Positions 52,939 through 63,251 of a DNA stretch of 64,000 bases are shown here, piece after piece. The notes under the pieces are model-generated. The model searched no databases. It saw only the letters and a list, made by a program, of their open reading frames with translations, and was not told the origin of the DNA. Source of the stretch: Mesobacillus subterraneus (GTDB lineage: Bacteria; Bacillota; Bacilli; Bacillales; Cytobacillaceae); contig NZ_CP129019.1 in NCBI RefSeq assembly GCF_020524355.2, forward strand, positions 4,524,001-4,588,000. Direction: 5' to 3'. The translations under genes and the position numbers were made by a program. How positions within the stretch are numbered: position 1 is the first letter of the stretch; each line of letters starts with the position of its first letter.

Positions 52939-54126
52939 TTACAAAAAGTAGGATATTGTACTTGCTGCTTTTTCCTTCAGGGTCCCACGGTTGAAATCAT
53001 CCAATGCAGCCTTCCGTGAATTCAGGATGTCTTCTGTCAAAATCCTTTTAATCTTTTCGATAAATTCACTATCATAAATCAGGCAGTTTAATTCATAATT
53101 CAAGAACATGCTTCTTTTATCAAAATTGGCCGTACCAACATCACAAACCTGATCATCCACAAGCAGAATCTTTGCATGGTAAAATCCATTTAAATACTGG
53201 TAAATTTCGGCTCCATCTTTGATCAAAGTCCTCAGGTATGGGAATGATGCTTCTTTTACAAGGGCATGGTCGGAAATGAGAGGAACAAGAACCGTAACTG
53301 AAACACCTCTTGTGATCGCATCCCTTAATAAATTGAATACCCTTTTACTCGGGATGAAATACGGTGAACCGATAAAAATAGAGGTCTTTGCATTGCTGAT
53401 CAGGTCTGACATCATTTCCTCGAGCAGGATGCCTTCAGTAGGAACGATCTGGTGCCGTATTGCTCCTTTTTCTAGAGAAGGGAAGTAGGCTATATTTTGC
53501 AATAAATTGACTTTTGCAGCTGCGTGCCAATCCTCAAGGAACTCAGACTGCAAATCACTGACACCTTCACCTGTTATTTTTAAATGATAATCACGCCATG
53601 GAGACAGTTTGGGATCTTGATTATTATATTCTTTACCGATATTGAAGCCGCCGAGATAAGCGATTTCCCCATCAATGACAGTGATCTTGCGGTGGTTCCG
53701 CACCTGTGAAGAATAAAACAGGAAAGGCAATTTGGGCATTTGGGAATAGGCGAATTCCACTCCGGCAGCCTTCAACGAGTTGATTGTCTTGCGTTTCAGC
53801 CCGTTGCCCACCCAGTCGACCATTAGCCGCACCTCGACACCAGATTTAACTTTTTCTTTTACAATAGTGAGAAATTCCTGGCTGATTTTATCATCTTGCA
53901 CGATGTAAAACAAAATATGAATGTGCTGCTTTGCATTTTTTATTTCCGAAAAAAGGTCATCAAACAATTTAGGACCTTCTGCAAAAATGGCAAGGTTGCT
54001 TTTCCTAACTGGCAGCCTATTCGTTTGGGCATTTGCCAGATGTTTTTTCCTGCCGAGCATGAAGTCTGCATAGAGCCAGAGGACAAGTCCTGCTATTATT
54101 GCAATCAAAATCCATCCAAAATCCAT
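52939..54126 (-). CDS. Phospholipase D-family cardiolipin synthase-like protein (YwiE-like)
   Basis: A 395-residue membrane-anchored enzyme with one N-terminal hydrophobic segment (about residues 5-22) and two HKD motifs: NHRKITVIDGEIAYLGGFN (near 142) and YHAKILLVDDQVCDVGTANFD (near 315). Cardiolipin synthases join two phosphatidylglycerol molecules. The usual second anchor helix is missing, so activity as a cardiolipin synthase is likely but not certain. B. subtilis ywiE lies near argS, which supports orthology. Confidence 0.86.
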   Translation of the reverse strand: MDFGWILIAIIAGLVLWLYADFMLGRKKHLANAQTNRLPVRKSNLAIFAEGPKLFDDLFSEIKNAKQHIHILFYIVQDDKISQEFLTIVKEKVKSGVEVRLMVDWVGNGLKRKTINSLKAAGVEFAYSQMPKLPFLFYSSQVRNHRKITVIDGEIAYLGGFNIGKEYNNQDPKLSPWRDYHLKITGEGVSDLQSEFLEDWHAAAKVNLLQNIAYFPSLEKGAIRHQIVPTEGILLEEMMSDLISNAKTSIFIGSPYFIPSKRVFNLLRDAITRGVSVTVLVPLISDHALVKEASFPYLRTLIKDGAEIYQYLNGFYHAKILLVDDQVCDVGTANFDKRSMFLNYELNCLIYDSEFIEKIKRILTEDILNSRKAALDDFNRGTLKEKAASTISYFL

Positions 54127-54183
54127 AGCAATTCGGCTCCCTTGAAAAGTAAATTAAAGCATAGCTGGATTCACCTCGATCAG

Positions 54184-54457
54184 TGTCCGGCTCCAGCGCC
54201 TAGCCCCTAGTCGCATGTCTAGCTGCGGCTCCTAACTCCTCGAGACGCTAGTCTAGTGCCGCCTCCTAGAAACTCCGAAATTTCAACTCCGCCGGCAGAA
54301 GCAAAAAGCGCTTCTTTGTCGGAGTCTCCAGTTTTCTGCGTTTCTGAACAGTCGGCTATACATTTCAGTTTCGGTCCGCTCAGGTGAAGTCAAAGAACGA
54401 CTTCACCGGTCGACCCTCCAGCGCTTGTCGAGGCTGACCAAGGCGCTTCCGCTTTTC
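54184..54457 (+). repeat. Extragenic repeat, long form
   Basis: Starts TGTCCGGCTCCAGCGCC and ends GGCGCTTCCGCTTTTC. The hairpin insert is present with a few differences (CCAGTTTTCTGCG, deletion near CCCCTAGTCGC). It lies between divergent cls and fadF. Confidence 0.92.
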
Positions 54458-54545
54458 ATATTATTTTTGCCGAAATTGCTTCATATATGTTAAGTTCCTG
54501 TAAAAGAGGAAGTGTAAACAATTTTCAGAAATGAAAGGAAATGAG

Positions 54546-54573
54546 TTGACTGAATGCTCATTCATTATATAAT
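54546..54573 (+). promoter_or_regulatory. fadF promoter with FadR-type operator
   Basis: TTGACT (54546-54551), a 16-base spacer and TATAAT (54568-54573). TGAATGCTCATTCA at 54551-54564 fills the spacer. Its TGAATG/CATTCA arms match those of B. subtilis FadR sites (TGAATGANTANTCATTCA), but the centre is shorter. Binding there would block polymerase. Confidence 0.68.
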
Positions 54574-54646
54574 GTAGTTAAAGGTATATTCAGAAAATTT
54601 GTTTGGTTAAAAATTTTCATCCAAAAATCAGCATCGAAAGGGGTAA

Positions 54647-56767
54647 ATGATTTTTATGAACGGTCTGCTATGGATTAATCTTATCGCGTTCTTGCTTGTA
54701 ACCGCTTACGCTGTCAGCTTGTTTGTGTACGTGGTAAAGACGAGAATCGAGTACATTAAGCTCGGCAAGAAATCAGAGTTTGATGATGATATCAAGGATC
54801 GCTGGAGAAGAATCCTTGTCCATGTATTTGGCCAGAAAAGGCTTTTGAAGGACAAGAAAAGCGGTGCGATCCACGTTATGTTTTTCTATGGATTTCTTCT
54901 TGTCCAATTTGGGGCAATTGATTTTATCTGGAAGGGAATCAAGCCTGGCTCACATTTGCCATTAGGCCCTTTATATCCTGGTTTCACATTTTTTCAGGAG
55001 CTTGTTACGCTTACAATTCTTGTAGCGGTAGTGTGGGCTTTTTACCGCCGTTATGTTGAAAAGCTTGTCCGTCTGAAGCGCGGCTTTAAAAATGGTCTAG
55101 TTCTACTATTCATCGGCGGATTAATGCTTTCTGTTTTGCTCGGCAACGGAATGGGCATGATCTGGCATGGCCATGAAGGAACATGGACTGAACCGGTTGC
55201 ATCTCTTATTGCAGCAACATTCAGTGGAATTCCTGAGGCAGCTGCCATCACGATTTTCTATATCTCATGGTGGATTCACCTCTTGTTCCTGCTTGCGTTC
55301 CTGGTGTACGTGCCGCAATCCAAGCATGCTCACTTGATTGCTGGACCAGCCAATGTTTATTTAACAAGGGTTGATTCTCCGGGAAAAATTACAAAAATTG
55401 ATTTTGAAGATGAAACTCAGGAAACATTCGGTGCAGGTAAAATCACCGATTTCAATTATGAACAAATGATCGATTTTTATGCTTGTGTTGAATGTGGACG
55501 CTGTACGAATATGTGTCCGGCAACAGGCACTGGAAAAATGCTGTCACCAATGGACCTGATCGTAAAGCTGCGTGACCATTTGACTCTTCACGGTGCAGCA
55601 GTCACTTCCAAGCAGCCTTGGGTTCCGACTTTTGCTTTTTCAAATACTAAAGGCAACCAACTCGCATTAGCGGCTGCCGGCCAGGGTGCGAATGAAGCTG
55701 CAGCAGGGCTCGCATACAGCCCGAGCATGATCGGCGATGTCATCACAGAGGAAGAGATCTGGGCTTGTACAACTTGCCGTAACTGTGAAGATCAATGTCC
55801 GGTTATGAACGAACACGTTGACAAAATCATCGACCTTCGCCGTTATCTTGTTTTGACTGAAGGGAAGATGGACGCCGATGCACAGCGCGCGATGACCAAT
55901 ATCGAGCGCCAGGGCAATCCTTGGGGCTTGAACCGCAAGGAAAAGGAAAACTGGCGCGAGCTTCGCGACGATGTTGTCATTCCTACGGTAAAAGAAATGA
56001 AAAAGGCAGACGAAGAATTTGAATACTTATTCTGGGTTGGCGCGATGGGTTCATTCGATAACCGCAGTCAGAAGATCGCTCTTTCTTTCGCTAAGCTATT
56101 GAACGAAGCAGGCGTCAAGTTCGCCATCCTTGGAAACAAAGAAAAGAACTCCGGTGATACACCACGCCGCCTGGGCAACGAGTTCTTGTTCCAGGAACTT
56201 GCGACAAAGAATATCGAAGAGTTCGAGAAAAATGAAGTGAAGAAGATCGTGACGATCGACCCTCACGCATACAATATCTTTAAGAATGAGTATCCTGATT
56301 TCGGCTTTGAAGGTGAGGTTTACCACCATACCGAGCTTCTTGCACAACTTGTGAAAGAAGGAAGGCTGACTCCAAAGCATGCAGTGAACGAAACAATCAC
56401 TTTCCACGATTCCTGCTACCTTGGACGTTATAACGAAGTGTATGACGCACCGCGTGATATCCTCAAGGCGATTCCAGGTGTGGACCTTAAGGAAATGGAG
56501 CGCAGCCGTGATACAGCCATGTGCTGTGGCGCTGGTGGCGGCTTGATGTGGATGGAAGAGGAAACAGGACACAGAATCAATGTATCCCGTACAGAACAGG
56601 CACTTGCAGTGAACCCATCCGTCATCAGTTCCGGATGCCCATACTGTCTGACAATGCTATCTGACGGAACGAAAGCGAAGGAAGTAGAAGAAAACGTCGA
56701 CACCTTAGACGTTGCCGAACTACTTGAAAAATCCGTTTTCGGTGAAATCAAACCGCTTGTTTCTTAA
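54647..56767 (+). CDS. fadF: FadF-type iron-sulfur oxidoreductase
   Basis: A 706-residue membrane protein that likely passes electrons from ETF/acyl-CoA dehydrogenases to the quinone pool. The N-terminal third has about six membrane segments. Two [4Fe-4S] motifs follow: CVECGRCTNMCPATGTG (near 280) and CTTCRNCEDQCPVMNEH (near 374). Two heterodisulfide-reductase-type CCG domains close it (FHDSCYLGRYN, TAMCCGAGGGLMW, SSGCPYCLTML). This matches B. subtilis FadF (YwjF). Start ambiguous: ATG at 54647 has AAAGGGG only three bases away; ATG at 54656 has it 12 away. The upstream operator suggests FadR control. Confidence 0.92.
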   Translation: MIFMNGLLWINLIAFLLVTAYAVSLFVYVVKTRIEYIKLGKKSEFDDDIKDRWRRILVHVFGQKRLLKDKKSGAIHVMFFYGFLLVQFGAIDFIWKGIKPGSHLPLGPLYPGFTFFQELVTLTILVAVVWAFYRRYVEKLVRLKRGFKNGLVLLFIGGLMLSVLLGNGMGMIWHGHEGTWTEPVASLIAATFSGIPEAAAITIFYISWWIHLLFLLAFLVYVPQSKHAHLIAGPANVYLTRVDSPGKITKIDFEDETQETFGAGKITDFNYEQMIDFYACVECGRCTNMCPATGTGKMLSPMDLIVKLRDHLTLHGAAVTSKQPWVPTFAFSNTKGNQLALAAAGQGANEAAAGLAYSPSMIGDVITEEEIWACTTCRNCEDQCPVMNEHVDKIIDLRRYLVLTEGKMDADAQRAMTNIERQGNPWGLNRKEKENWRELRDDVVIPTVKEMKKADEEFEYLFWVGAMGSFDNRSQKIALSFAKLLNEAGVKFAILGNKEKNSGDTPRRLGNEFLFQELATKNIEEFEKNEVKKIVTIDPHAYNIFKNEYPDFGFEGEVYHHTELLAQLVKEGRLTPKHAVNETITFHDSCYLGRYNEVYDAPRDILKAIPGVDLKEMERSRDTAMCCGAGGGLMWMEEETGHRINVSRTEQALAVNPSVISSGCPYCLTMLSDGTKAKEVEENVDTLDVAELLEKSVFGEIKPLVS

Positions 56768-56888
56768 TGCAGATTAATCCTTAAAACTTAAATAGTAGAA
56801 GTTGACTCACAGGTAAAAATTCGACATAAGACAGAATTTTTAGCAAAGTGTTTCAATTTCTACTATTTTTAAAGTAAAATGAATAATA

Positions 56889-56904
56889 TGATAAAGCGCT
56901 TACA
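56889..56904. promoter_or_regulatory. cre-like site upstream of the thiolase gene
   Basis: TGATAAAGCGCTTACA contains a 14-base core matching the cre consensus at 12 positions with the central AGCGCT palindrome. Catabolite repression of fatty-acid degradation genes is known in B. subtilis. Confidence 0.6.
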
Positions 56905-56971
56905 TTATTCTTCGGCAAGAATCCACCTTAGAACCTCACATAAACAAGAATACGCAAATTTTTTTGGACCG

Positions 56972-57011
56972 GTTTCGAGCGAGCGTTCAGTCACTCGTAG
57001 CCGCTCGAAAC
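56972..57011. promoter_or_regulatory. Large inverted repeat upstream of the thiolase operon
   Basis: GTTTCGAGCG (56972-56981) and CGCTCGAAAC (57002-57011) are perfect arms. They enclose GAGCGTTCAGTCACTC, itself a half-symmetric TetR-like site. It could be a terminator-type stem for fadF, or an operator for the TetR gene downstream. No clear T-run follows on the plus strand. Confidence 0.5.
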
Positions 57012-57063
57012 AAAATTGATTTTACATTTTCAAAAAAGAATAGATGGAAAGGGAGAGATGGCA

Positions 57064-58252
57064 ATGGGAAAGACAGTCATTTTAGCAGGAGCTAGAACAC
57101 CATTTGGAAAGCTTGGGGGGAGCTTTGAGCGGATTCACGGCGAGCCAGCTAGGCGGAATCGCGGTAAAAGAAGCGATGGCGCGTGCCGACGTTAAGCCTG
57201 AAGAAATCGGCGAGGTCATTCTTGGCACAGTATTGCAGGGAGGCCAGGGACAGCTCCCTTCACGCCAGGCTGCAAGAGAAGCAGGAATCCCGTGGGAAGT
57301 AAAAACGGAAACAATCAATAAGGTTTGTGCATCAGGCATGCGCAGCTTGACGCTTGGAGACCAGATCATCCGCGCGGGAGACGAGGAAGTCATCGTTGCC
57401 GGCGGAATGGAGTCAATGAGCAACGCGCCTTATATTCTTCCGAAAGCACGCTGGGGCTTCAGCATGGCCGACGGACAGGTGAGGGACTTGATGATCCATG
57501 ACGGATTGACTTGCAGTTTCAAGGGAGTCCATATGGGCACTTACGGAAATGAAGTAGCGAAAGAATATGAAATCAGCCGCGAGGAACAGGATGAATGGTC
57601 ATATCGCAGCCACCAGAAGGCGATTGAAGCGATTGAGTCAGGCAAGCTAGCAGAAGAAATCGTACCTGTTGAAGTGCCGCAGCGGAAGGGCGATCCAATT
57701 TTGGTTCAGCATGATGAAGCACCAAGGAAGGATACATCAGTTGAAAAACTAGCTAAGTTAGGCCCAGTGTTCAACTCGGACGGCACGATTACTGCCGGTA
57801 ACGCACCAGGCATCAATGACGGCGCGGCGGCCCTCGTGCTGATGAGCGAAGAGCGTGCACAGCGTGAAGGCAGGACACCGCAGGCAGTCATCCTTGGGCA
57901 CGCGGCCATCGCAACAGAAGCGAAGGACTTCCCGAAGACACCTGGAATTGTCATTAACGAATTGTTGAAAAAAACTGGCAAGTCGCTTGAGGAAATCGAT
58001 CTATTTGAAATCAACGAAGCTTTTGCTGCAGTCGCGTTGACGAGTGGACGCATTGCGAACCTTGATCCAGAGAAGATCAATGTAAACGGCGGTGCGGTTG
58101 CCCTTGGTCATCCTATCGGAGCCAGTGGGGCACGCATCATTCTTACTTTGATGCATGAACTGAAGCGCCGCGGCGGCGGGGTCGGCATTGCGGCGATCTG
58201 CTCGGGCGGCGGCCAGGGTGACGCAGTGATGATCGAGGTTCCTAAGCAATAA
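57064..58252 (+). CDS. Acetyl-CoA acetyltransferase (thiolase, +1 frameshift)
   Basis: A thiolase of about 395 residues when corrected, cleaving 3-ketoacyl-CoA or condensing two acetyl-CoA. Active-site segments: NKVCASGMRS (nucleophilic Cys near 89), FEINEAFAAV, GGAVALGHPIGASGARI and AAICSGGGQGDA. The true start is the ATG at 57064, eight bases after GGGAG. The frame breaks at a run of six G (57115-57120); five G joins TPFGKLGG to ALSGFTASQLGG. The next genes encode hydroxybutyryl-CoA dehydrogenase and acyl-CoA dehydrogenases, as in mmgABC-type operons. Confidence 0.9.
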
Positions 58253-58321
58253 GGAAAAGAGAAGAGGGCACATGCAAGAGCTGCCCTCCATTGACGAGAA
58301 CTTTTTATAGGAGGAGAAACG

Positions 58322-59173
58322 ATGAGTGTAAAAACAATTATGGTAATTGGCGCAGGACAAATGGGTTCCGGTATTGCCCAGGTATGCGCGCAGGCAGGAT
58401 ACGATGTGTTTTTGAACGACCTGAAGCCGGAATTTGTGGCACGCGGACTTTCCGGCATCAAAAAGAACCTTGACCGCCAGGTAGACAAAGGGCGAATGAC
58501 AGCAGAACAGCTTGATGTGATTGTCGGAAGAATTACATCTTCAAGTGACCTGCAGGATGCTGCAAAGGTTGACCTCGTCATCGAGGCAGCTGTTGAAAAC
58601 ATGGACATCAAGGCGAAAATCTTTGCCCAGCTTGATGAAATTGCACCTGAACACACCATTCTTGCTTCCAATACATCATCTTTACCAATCACCGAAATCG
58701 CTGCAGCGACAAAGCGACCGGAAAAAGTCATCGGCATGCACTTCATGAATCCGGTGCCGGTAATGAAGCTCGTTGAAATCATCCGCGGGCTCGCGACGGC
58801 TGATGAAGTTTATCAAACCATTGAAGACATCACCAAGACATTGGAAAAAGTCCCTGTCGAAGTGAATGACTTCCCTGGCTTCGTTTCAAACCGCATCCTG
58901 ATGCCGATGATCAATGAAGCAATCTATACATTGTACGAGGGAGTAGCGACGAAGGAAGCGATCGACGACGTCATGAAGCTCGGCATGAACCACCCAATGG
59001 GACCGCTGACCCTTGCGGATTTCATCGGCCTTGATACTTGCCTCTACATCATGGAAACGCTCCACGAAGGCTTTGGCGATGACAAATACCGCCCTTGCCC
59101 ACTGTTAAGAAAATATGTAAAAGCAGGCTGGTTAGGCAAAAAATCAGGCCGCGGTTTCTACATTTACGAGTAA
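58322..59173 (+). CDS. 3-hydroxybutyryl-CoA dehydrogenase
   Basis: A 283-residue NAD(P)-dependent dehydrogenase of the MmgB/Hbd type. The dinucleotide-binding [20 protein letters not shown] is at residues 10-29. Catalytic residues lie in [13 protein letters not shown] (Ser) and [16 protein letters not shown] (His near 140), with [18 protein letters not shown] and [17 protein letters not shown] after. It is about 70 bases after the thiolase gene, behind TAGGAGGAGAAACG. It interconverts acetoacetyl-CoA and hydroxybutyryl-CoA. Confidence 0.93.
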   Translation: MSVKTIMVIGAGQMGSGIAQVCAQAGYDVFLNDLKPEFVARGLSGIKKNLDRQVDKGRMTAEQLDVIVGRITSSSDLQDAAKVDLVIEAAVENMDIKAKIFAQLDEIAPEHTILASNTSSLPITEIAAATKRPEKVIGMHFMNPVPVMKLVEIIRGLATADEVYQTIEDITKTLEKVPVEVNDFPGFVSNRILMPMINEAIYTLYEGVATKEAIDDVMKLGMNHPMGPLTLADFIGLDTCLYIMETLHEGFGDDKYRPCPLLRKYVKAGWLGKKSGRGFYIYE

Positions 59174-59224
59174 TAATTTATCCGTCCGTACATAGATTTT
59201 GTCTGGACGTGGGGAGGGTTAAAA

Positions 59225-60355
59225 ATGAATCTGAGATTTACAGAAGAGCAGGAAATGATGCGCAAAATGGTGCGAGATTTTGCACAAACCGAAATCGCTC
59301 CTTTTGTTGAAAAAATGGAAGATGGCGAGTTCCCGAGAGAGATTTTAAAGAAGATGGGCGAGCTTGGCCTGATGGGAATCCCGGTTCCTGAAGAGTATGG
59401 AGGATCGGAAATGGATTTCATTTCCTACATCATCGCGATCCATGAAATCTCCAAGGTCAGCGCTACGGTTGGTGTCATCCTGTCTGTCCATACTTCAGTC
59501 GGGACGAACCCGATCTTGTATTTTGGTACAGAAGAGCAAAAGAAGAAATATGTGCCTAAGCTGGCTGCAGGCGAATATCTCGGCGCATTTTGTCTGACAG
59601 AACCAAGTGCCGGATCGGATGCTGCAAGCCTGAAAACGCGGGCGGCCAAGAAAGATGGACATTATGTGTTGAACGGCTCGAAGGTGTTCATCACGAACGG
59701 CGGCGAAGCAGATGTGTATATTGTTTTTGCTTCTACTAATCCTGAAGCTGGTACGAAAGGCGTTTCCGCTTTTATCGTCGAAAAAGACACACCGGGCTTC
59801 ATCGTCGGCAAGGATGAGCACAAAATGGGACTTTACGGCTCTCGCACGGTCCAGCTGACATTTGAAGACATGAAGGTGCCAGAAGAAAACCTGCTTGGCC
59901 AGGAAGGCGAAGGGTTCAAAATTGCGATGAGCAACCTTGACTCCGGACGCATCGGTATTGCCGCTCAGGCACTTGGGATTGCAGAAGCTGCTTTGGAAGC
60001 GGCGACTGATTATGCAAAAGAAAGAGTCCAGTTCGGCAAGCCAATTGCTGCCCAGCAAGGAGTCGGCTTCAAGCTCGCTGACATGGCAACATCCGTCGAA
60101 GCTGCAAAACTATTAATCTATCGCGCTGCCCAGCTGCGCTCAGAAGGACAAAAGTGCGGAATCGAAGCCTCGATGGCAAAACTTTTCACATCACGCACAG
60201 CAGTAGAAGTCACAACCGAAGCCATCCAGGTATTCGGCGGTTACGGTTATACAAAAGACTACCCAGTCGAACGCTACTTCCGCGACGCCAAAGTAACCGA
60301 AATTTACGAAGGCACAAGCGAGATACAGAAGATTGTTATTAGTAAGCAATTGTAA
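59225..60355 (+). CDS. Acyl-CoA dehydrogenase (first)
   Basis: A 376-residue FAD flavoprotein catalysing alpha-beta dehydrogenation of acyl-CoA. Signature segments: [19 protein letters not shown] (near 123), [34 protein letters not shown] and VQVFGG-like [35 protein letters not shown] with the catalytic Glu (near 363). It resembles short-chain (butyryl-CoA) enzymes and MmgC/AcdA. GGGGAGGG precedes the ATG. Electrons would go through ETF to FadF. Confidence 0.94.
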   Translation: MNLRFTEEQEMMRKMVRDFAQTEIAPFVEKMEDGEFPREILKKMGELGLMGIPVPEEYGGSEMDFISYIIAIHEISKVSATVGVILSVHTSVGTNPILYFGTEEQKKKYVPKLAAGEYLGAFCLTEPSAGSDAASLKTRAAKKDGHYVLNGSKVFITNGGEADVYIVFASTNPEAGTKGVSAFIVEKDTPGFIVGKDEHKMGLYGSRTVQLTFEDMKVPEENLLGQEGEGFKIAMSNLDSGRIGIAAQALGIAEAALEAATDYAKERVQFGKPIAAQQGVGFKLADMATSVEAAKLLIYRAAQLRSEGQKCGIEASMAKLFTSRTAVEVTTEAIQVFGGYGYTKDYPVERYFRDAKVTEIYEGTSEIQKIVISKQL

Positions 60356-60368
60356 GCTGCTGGTATTA

Positions 60369-61339
60369 TGACAGGTTTGGCTGAGGAAGCCGGAAAGCTG
60401 TCAAGAAAACCCGGTAATTATGACAGGTTAGACAGTGAAAGGCGAAAAGCTGTCAGGAAAAGCCCGGAATTATGACAGATTAGGCAGTGGAAGGCGGAAA
60501 GCTGTCAAGAAAAGCGCGAAATCGTGACAGGTTAGGCAGTGGAAGGCGGAAAGCTGTCAAGAAAAGCGCGGAATCGTGACAGGTTAGGCAGTGGAAGTAG
60601 AAAAGCTGTCAGGAAAAGCCCGGAATTATGACAGGTTAGGCAGTGGAAGGCGGAAAGTTGTCAAGAAAAGCGCGAAATCGTGACAGGTTAGACAGTGGAA
60701 GCCGGAAAGCTGTCAAGAAAAGCGCGAAATCGTGACAGGTTGGGGTGTGGAAGCCGGAAAGCTGTCAAGAAAAGCGCGAAATCGTGACAGGTTAGACAGT
60801 GGAAGCCGGAAAGTTGTCAAGAAACCCCGGTAATTATGACAGGTTAGACAGTGAAAGGCGAAAAGCTGTCAGGAAAAGCCCGGAATTATGACAGGTTAGA
60901 CAGTGAAAGCCGGAAAGCTGTCAAGAAAAGCTCGTAATTGTGACAGATTAGGCAGTGGAAGCCGGAAAGTTGTCAAGAAAAGCGCGAAATCGTGACAGGT
61001 TAGACAGTGAAAGCCGGAAAGCTGTCAAGAAAAGCTCGTAATTGTGACAGGTTGGGGTGTGGAAGCCGGAAAGCTGTCAAGAAAAGCGCGAAATCGTGAC
61101 AGGTTAGACAGTGAAAGCCGGAAAGCTGTCAAGAAAAGCTCGTAATTGTGACAGATTAGGCAGTGGAAGCCGGAAAGTTGTCAAGAAAAGCGCGAAATCG
61201 TGACAGGTTAGGCAGTGGAAGTAGAAAAGCTGTCAAGAAAAGCGCGAAATCGTGACAGGTTAGGCAGTGGAAGTAGAAAAGCTGTCAAGAAAAGCTCGTA
61301 ATTGTGACAGGTTTGCGTGTGAAAGCAAAAGAGCTGTCA
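60369..61339 (+). repeat. Tandem array with 52-bp period, nineteen units (TGACAG...CTGTCA family)
   Basis: TGACAG recurs from 60369 every 52 bases to 61305. Each unit has arms TGACAG/CTGTCA separated by 23 bases (GTTAGGCAGTGGAAGCCGGA-like) and then a 17-base joiner such as AGAAAAGCGCGAAATCG. Joiners come in a few variants (GCGCGAAATC, GCTCGTAATT, GCCCGGAATTA). It fills the gap between two acyl-CoA dehydrogenase genes. Confidence 0.96.
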
Positions 61340-61442
61340 TAAAAATTTGATATATAACCAGGTTGGATCACGAAATAGAGTCAATAGACTCCCGAAACAG
61401 CAGATAACTCAATTCAAATAAACAGTAACGGAGGAAACAAAA

Positions 61443-62582
61443 ATGAATTTTCGATTATCCGAAGAACATGAAATGATTCGAAAAATGGTCCGAGATTTTG
61501 CGAGAAATGAAGTGGCTCCCACTGCTGCTGAGCGTGATGAAGAGGAACGCTTTGACCGTGAGATTTTTGACAAAATGGCGGAGCTTGGACTAACTGGTAT
61601 TCCATGGACTGAAGAGTATGGCGGAATTGGCTCTGACTATCTGGCATATTGCATCGCAGTTGAAGAGCTGTCCCGTGTTTGTGCATCCACCGGCGTTATG
61701 CTTTCAGCACACACATCACTTGCTGGCTGGCCGATCTTCAAGTTCGGAAACGAGGAGCAAAAGCAAAAATACTTGCGCCCGATGGCTGAAGGAAAAAGTA
61801 TCGGCGCATACGGCCTGACTGAGCCGGGCAGCGGTTCGGATGCAGGTGCAATGAGGACGACCGCTAAAGAAGATGGCGATCATTATGTACTGAACGGCTC
61901 TAAAATCTTTATTACAAACGGCGGCGTTGCGGATATTTATGTAGTGTTTGCGTTGACCGACCCAACGAGCAAGCATAAAGGAACAACTGCGTTCATCGTC
62001 GAAAGCGACTTTGCAGGATTCTCCGTCGGCAAGAAGGAGAAAAAGCTCGGCATCCGTTCATCTCCAACAACGGAAATCATTTTTGAAGATTGCCGTGTGC
62101 CAAAGGAAAATATCCTTGGTGAAGTTGGCGAAGGCTTCAAAATCGCGATGATGACACTCGATGGCGGCCGCAATGGTATCGCTGCCCAGGCGGTGGGAAT
62201 CGCACAAGGCGCGCTTGATGCAGCAGTCGATTATGCGAAAGAACGTCAGCAATTCGGCAAGCCAATCGCGGCGAATCAGGGAATCGGCTTCAAGCTTGCA
62301 GACATGGCTACTTCTGTTGAAGCTTCTAGACTTTTAACCTATCAGGCTGCATGGCTTGAATCGGAAGGGCTTCCTTACGGCAAGGAATCTGCAATGTCCA
62401 AATTGTTCGCCGGCGACACGGCAATGAAGGTCACGACTGAAGCTGTACAGGTATTCGGCGGCTACGGATACACGAAGGATTATCCGGTTGAACGCTTCAT
62501 GCGCGACGCGAAAATCACGCAAATCTATGAAGGAACACAGGAAATCCAGCGTCTTGTCATTTCCAGGATGCTGACGAAATAA
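61443..62582 (+). CDS. Acyl-CoA dehydrogenase (second)
   Basis: A 379-residue FAD acyl-CoA dehydrogenase, paralogous to the one at 59225. Segments: [57 protein letters not shown] and [35 protein letters not shown] with the catalytic Glu. It is placed directly before a TetR regulator and icmF, suggesting short or branched-chain substrates such as isobutyryl-CoA; that is inference. GGAGGAAACAAAA precedes the ATG. Confidence 0.94.
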   Translation: MNFRLSEEHEMIRKMVRDFARNEVAPTAAERDEEERFDREIFDKMAELGLTGIPWTEEYGGIGSDYLAYCIAVEELSRVCASTGVMLSAHTSLAGWPIFKFGNEEQKQKYLRPMAEGKSIGAYGLTEPGSGSDAGAMRTTAKEDGDHYVLNGSKIFITNGGVADIYVVFALTDPTSKHKGTTAFIVESDFAGFSVGKKEKKLGIRSSPTTEIIFEDCRVPKENILGEVGEGFKIAMMTLDGGRNGIAAQAVGIAQGALDAAVDYAKERQQFGKPIAANQGIGFKLADMATSVEASRLLTYQAAWLESEGLPYGKESAMSKLFAGDTAMKVTTEAVQVFGGYGYTKDYPVERFMRDAKITQIYEGTQEIQRLVISRMLTK

Positions 62583-62600
62583 CAAGGCGGGTAGATGTTG

Positions 62601-63222
62601 ATGAAAAAGCGAGAAGTGCAGGCGTCGGTAAAAGATGAGCGACTTGTGAAAAAAAAGGCGCGACCAGATGATTAAAGGGGCCGTTACCCTTTTCAAGCAG
62701 AAGGGCTTCCACCGCACGACGACCAGAGAGATTGCCCGGGCTTCAGGCTTTAGCATCGGCACCCTTTATGAATATATCCGAACGAAAGAAGATGTTCTGT
62801 ATCTTGTCTGTGACAGCATTTATGACGAGGTTCGCAATCGCCTTCAAGAAAATCTCAACACCGATCAGGGTACGCTTGAGAGCCTGAAGGTAGGGATTGC
62901 GAATTACTTCAAGGTCATGGACGACCTTCAGGACGAAGTGCTTGTTATGTATCAGGAGGTAAAGTCGCTGACAAAGGATGCCCTTCCTTACGTACTGAAA
63001 AAAGAGATTGAAATGGTGGGGATGTTTGAGGAAGTCATCCAGCGCTGCGTCGAAAATGGCGAGCTTGACCTGGATGAGAAGCACGTCAAAATCATTGCCC
63101 ATGATATTTTCGTCCAGGGGCAGATGTGGGGATTCCGTCGCTGGGCGCTGCAAAAACTGTATACACTCGAAGAGTATACGGAGCTTCAGACAGAATTGCT
63201 TTTTAAGGGGATCAAGGGGTAG
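62601..63222 (+). CDS. TetR-family fatty-acid regulator, FadR-like (+1 frameshift)
   Basis: About 206 residues when corrected. The helix-turn-helix is [20 protein letters not shown] then [17 protein letters not shown] (residues about 30-70). The C-terminal domain is ligand-binding and includes [26 protein letters not shown], like FadR/KstR-type regulators. The real start is the ATG at 62601 ([16 protein letters not shown]). A run of eight A at 62649-62656 puts it out of frame; seven A restores [16 protein letters not shown]. It could bind the operators upstream of fadF and the thiolase gene. Candidate ligands are acyl-CoAs. Confidence 0.84.
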
Positions 63223-63251
63223 GAAATGAAATTAGGAACAGGGGGAACAAA

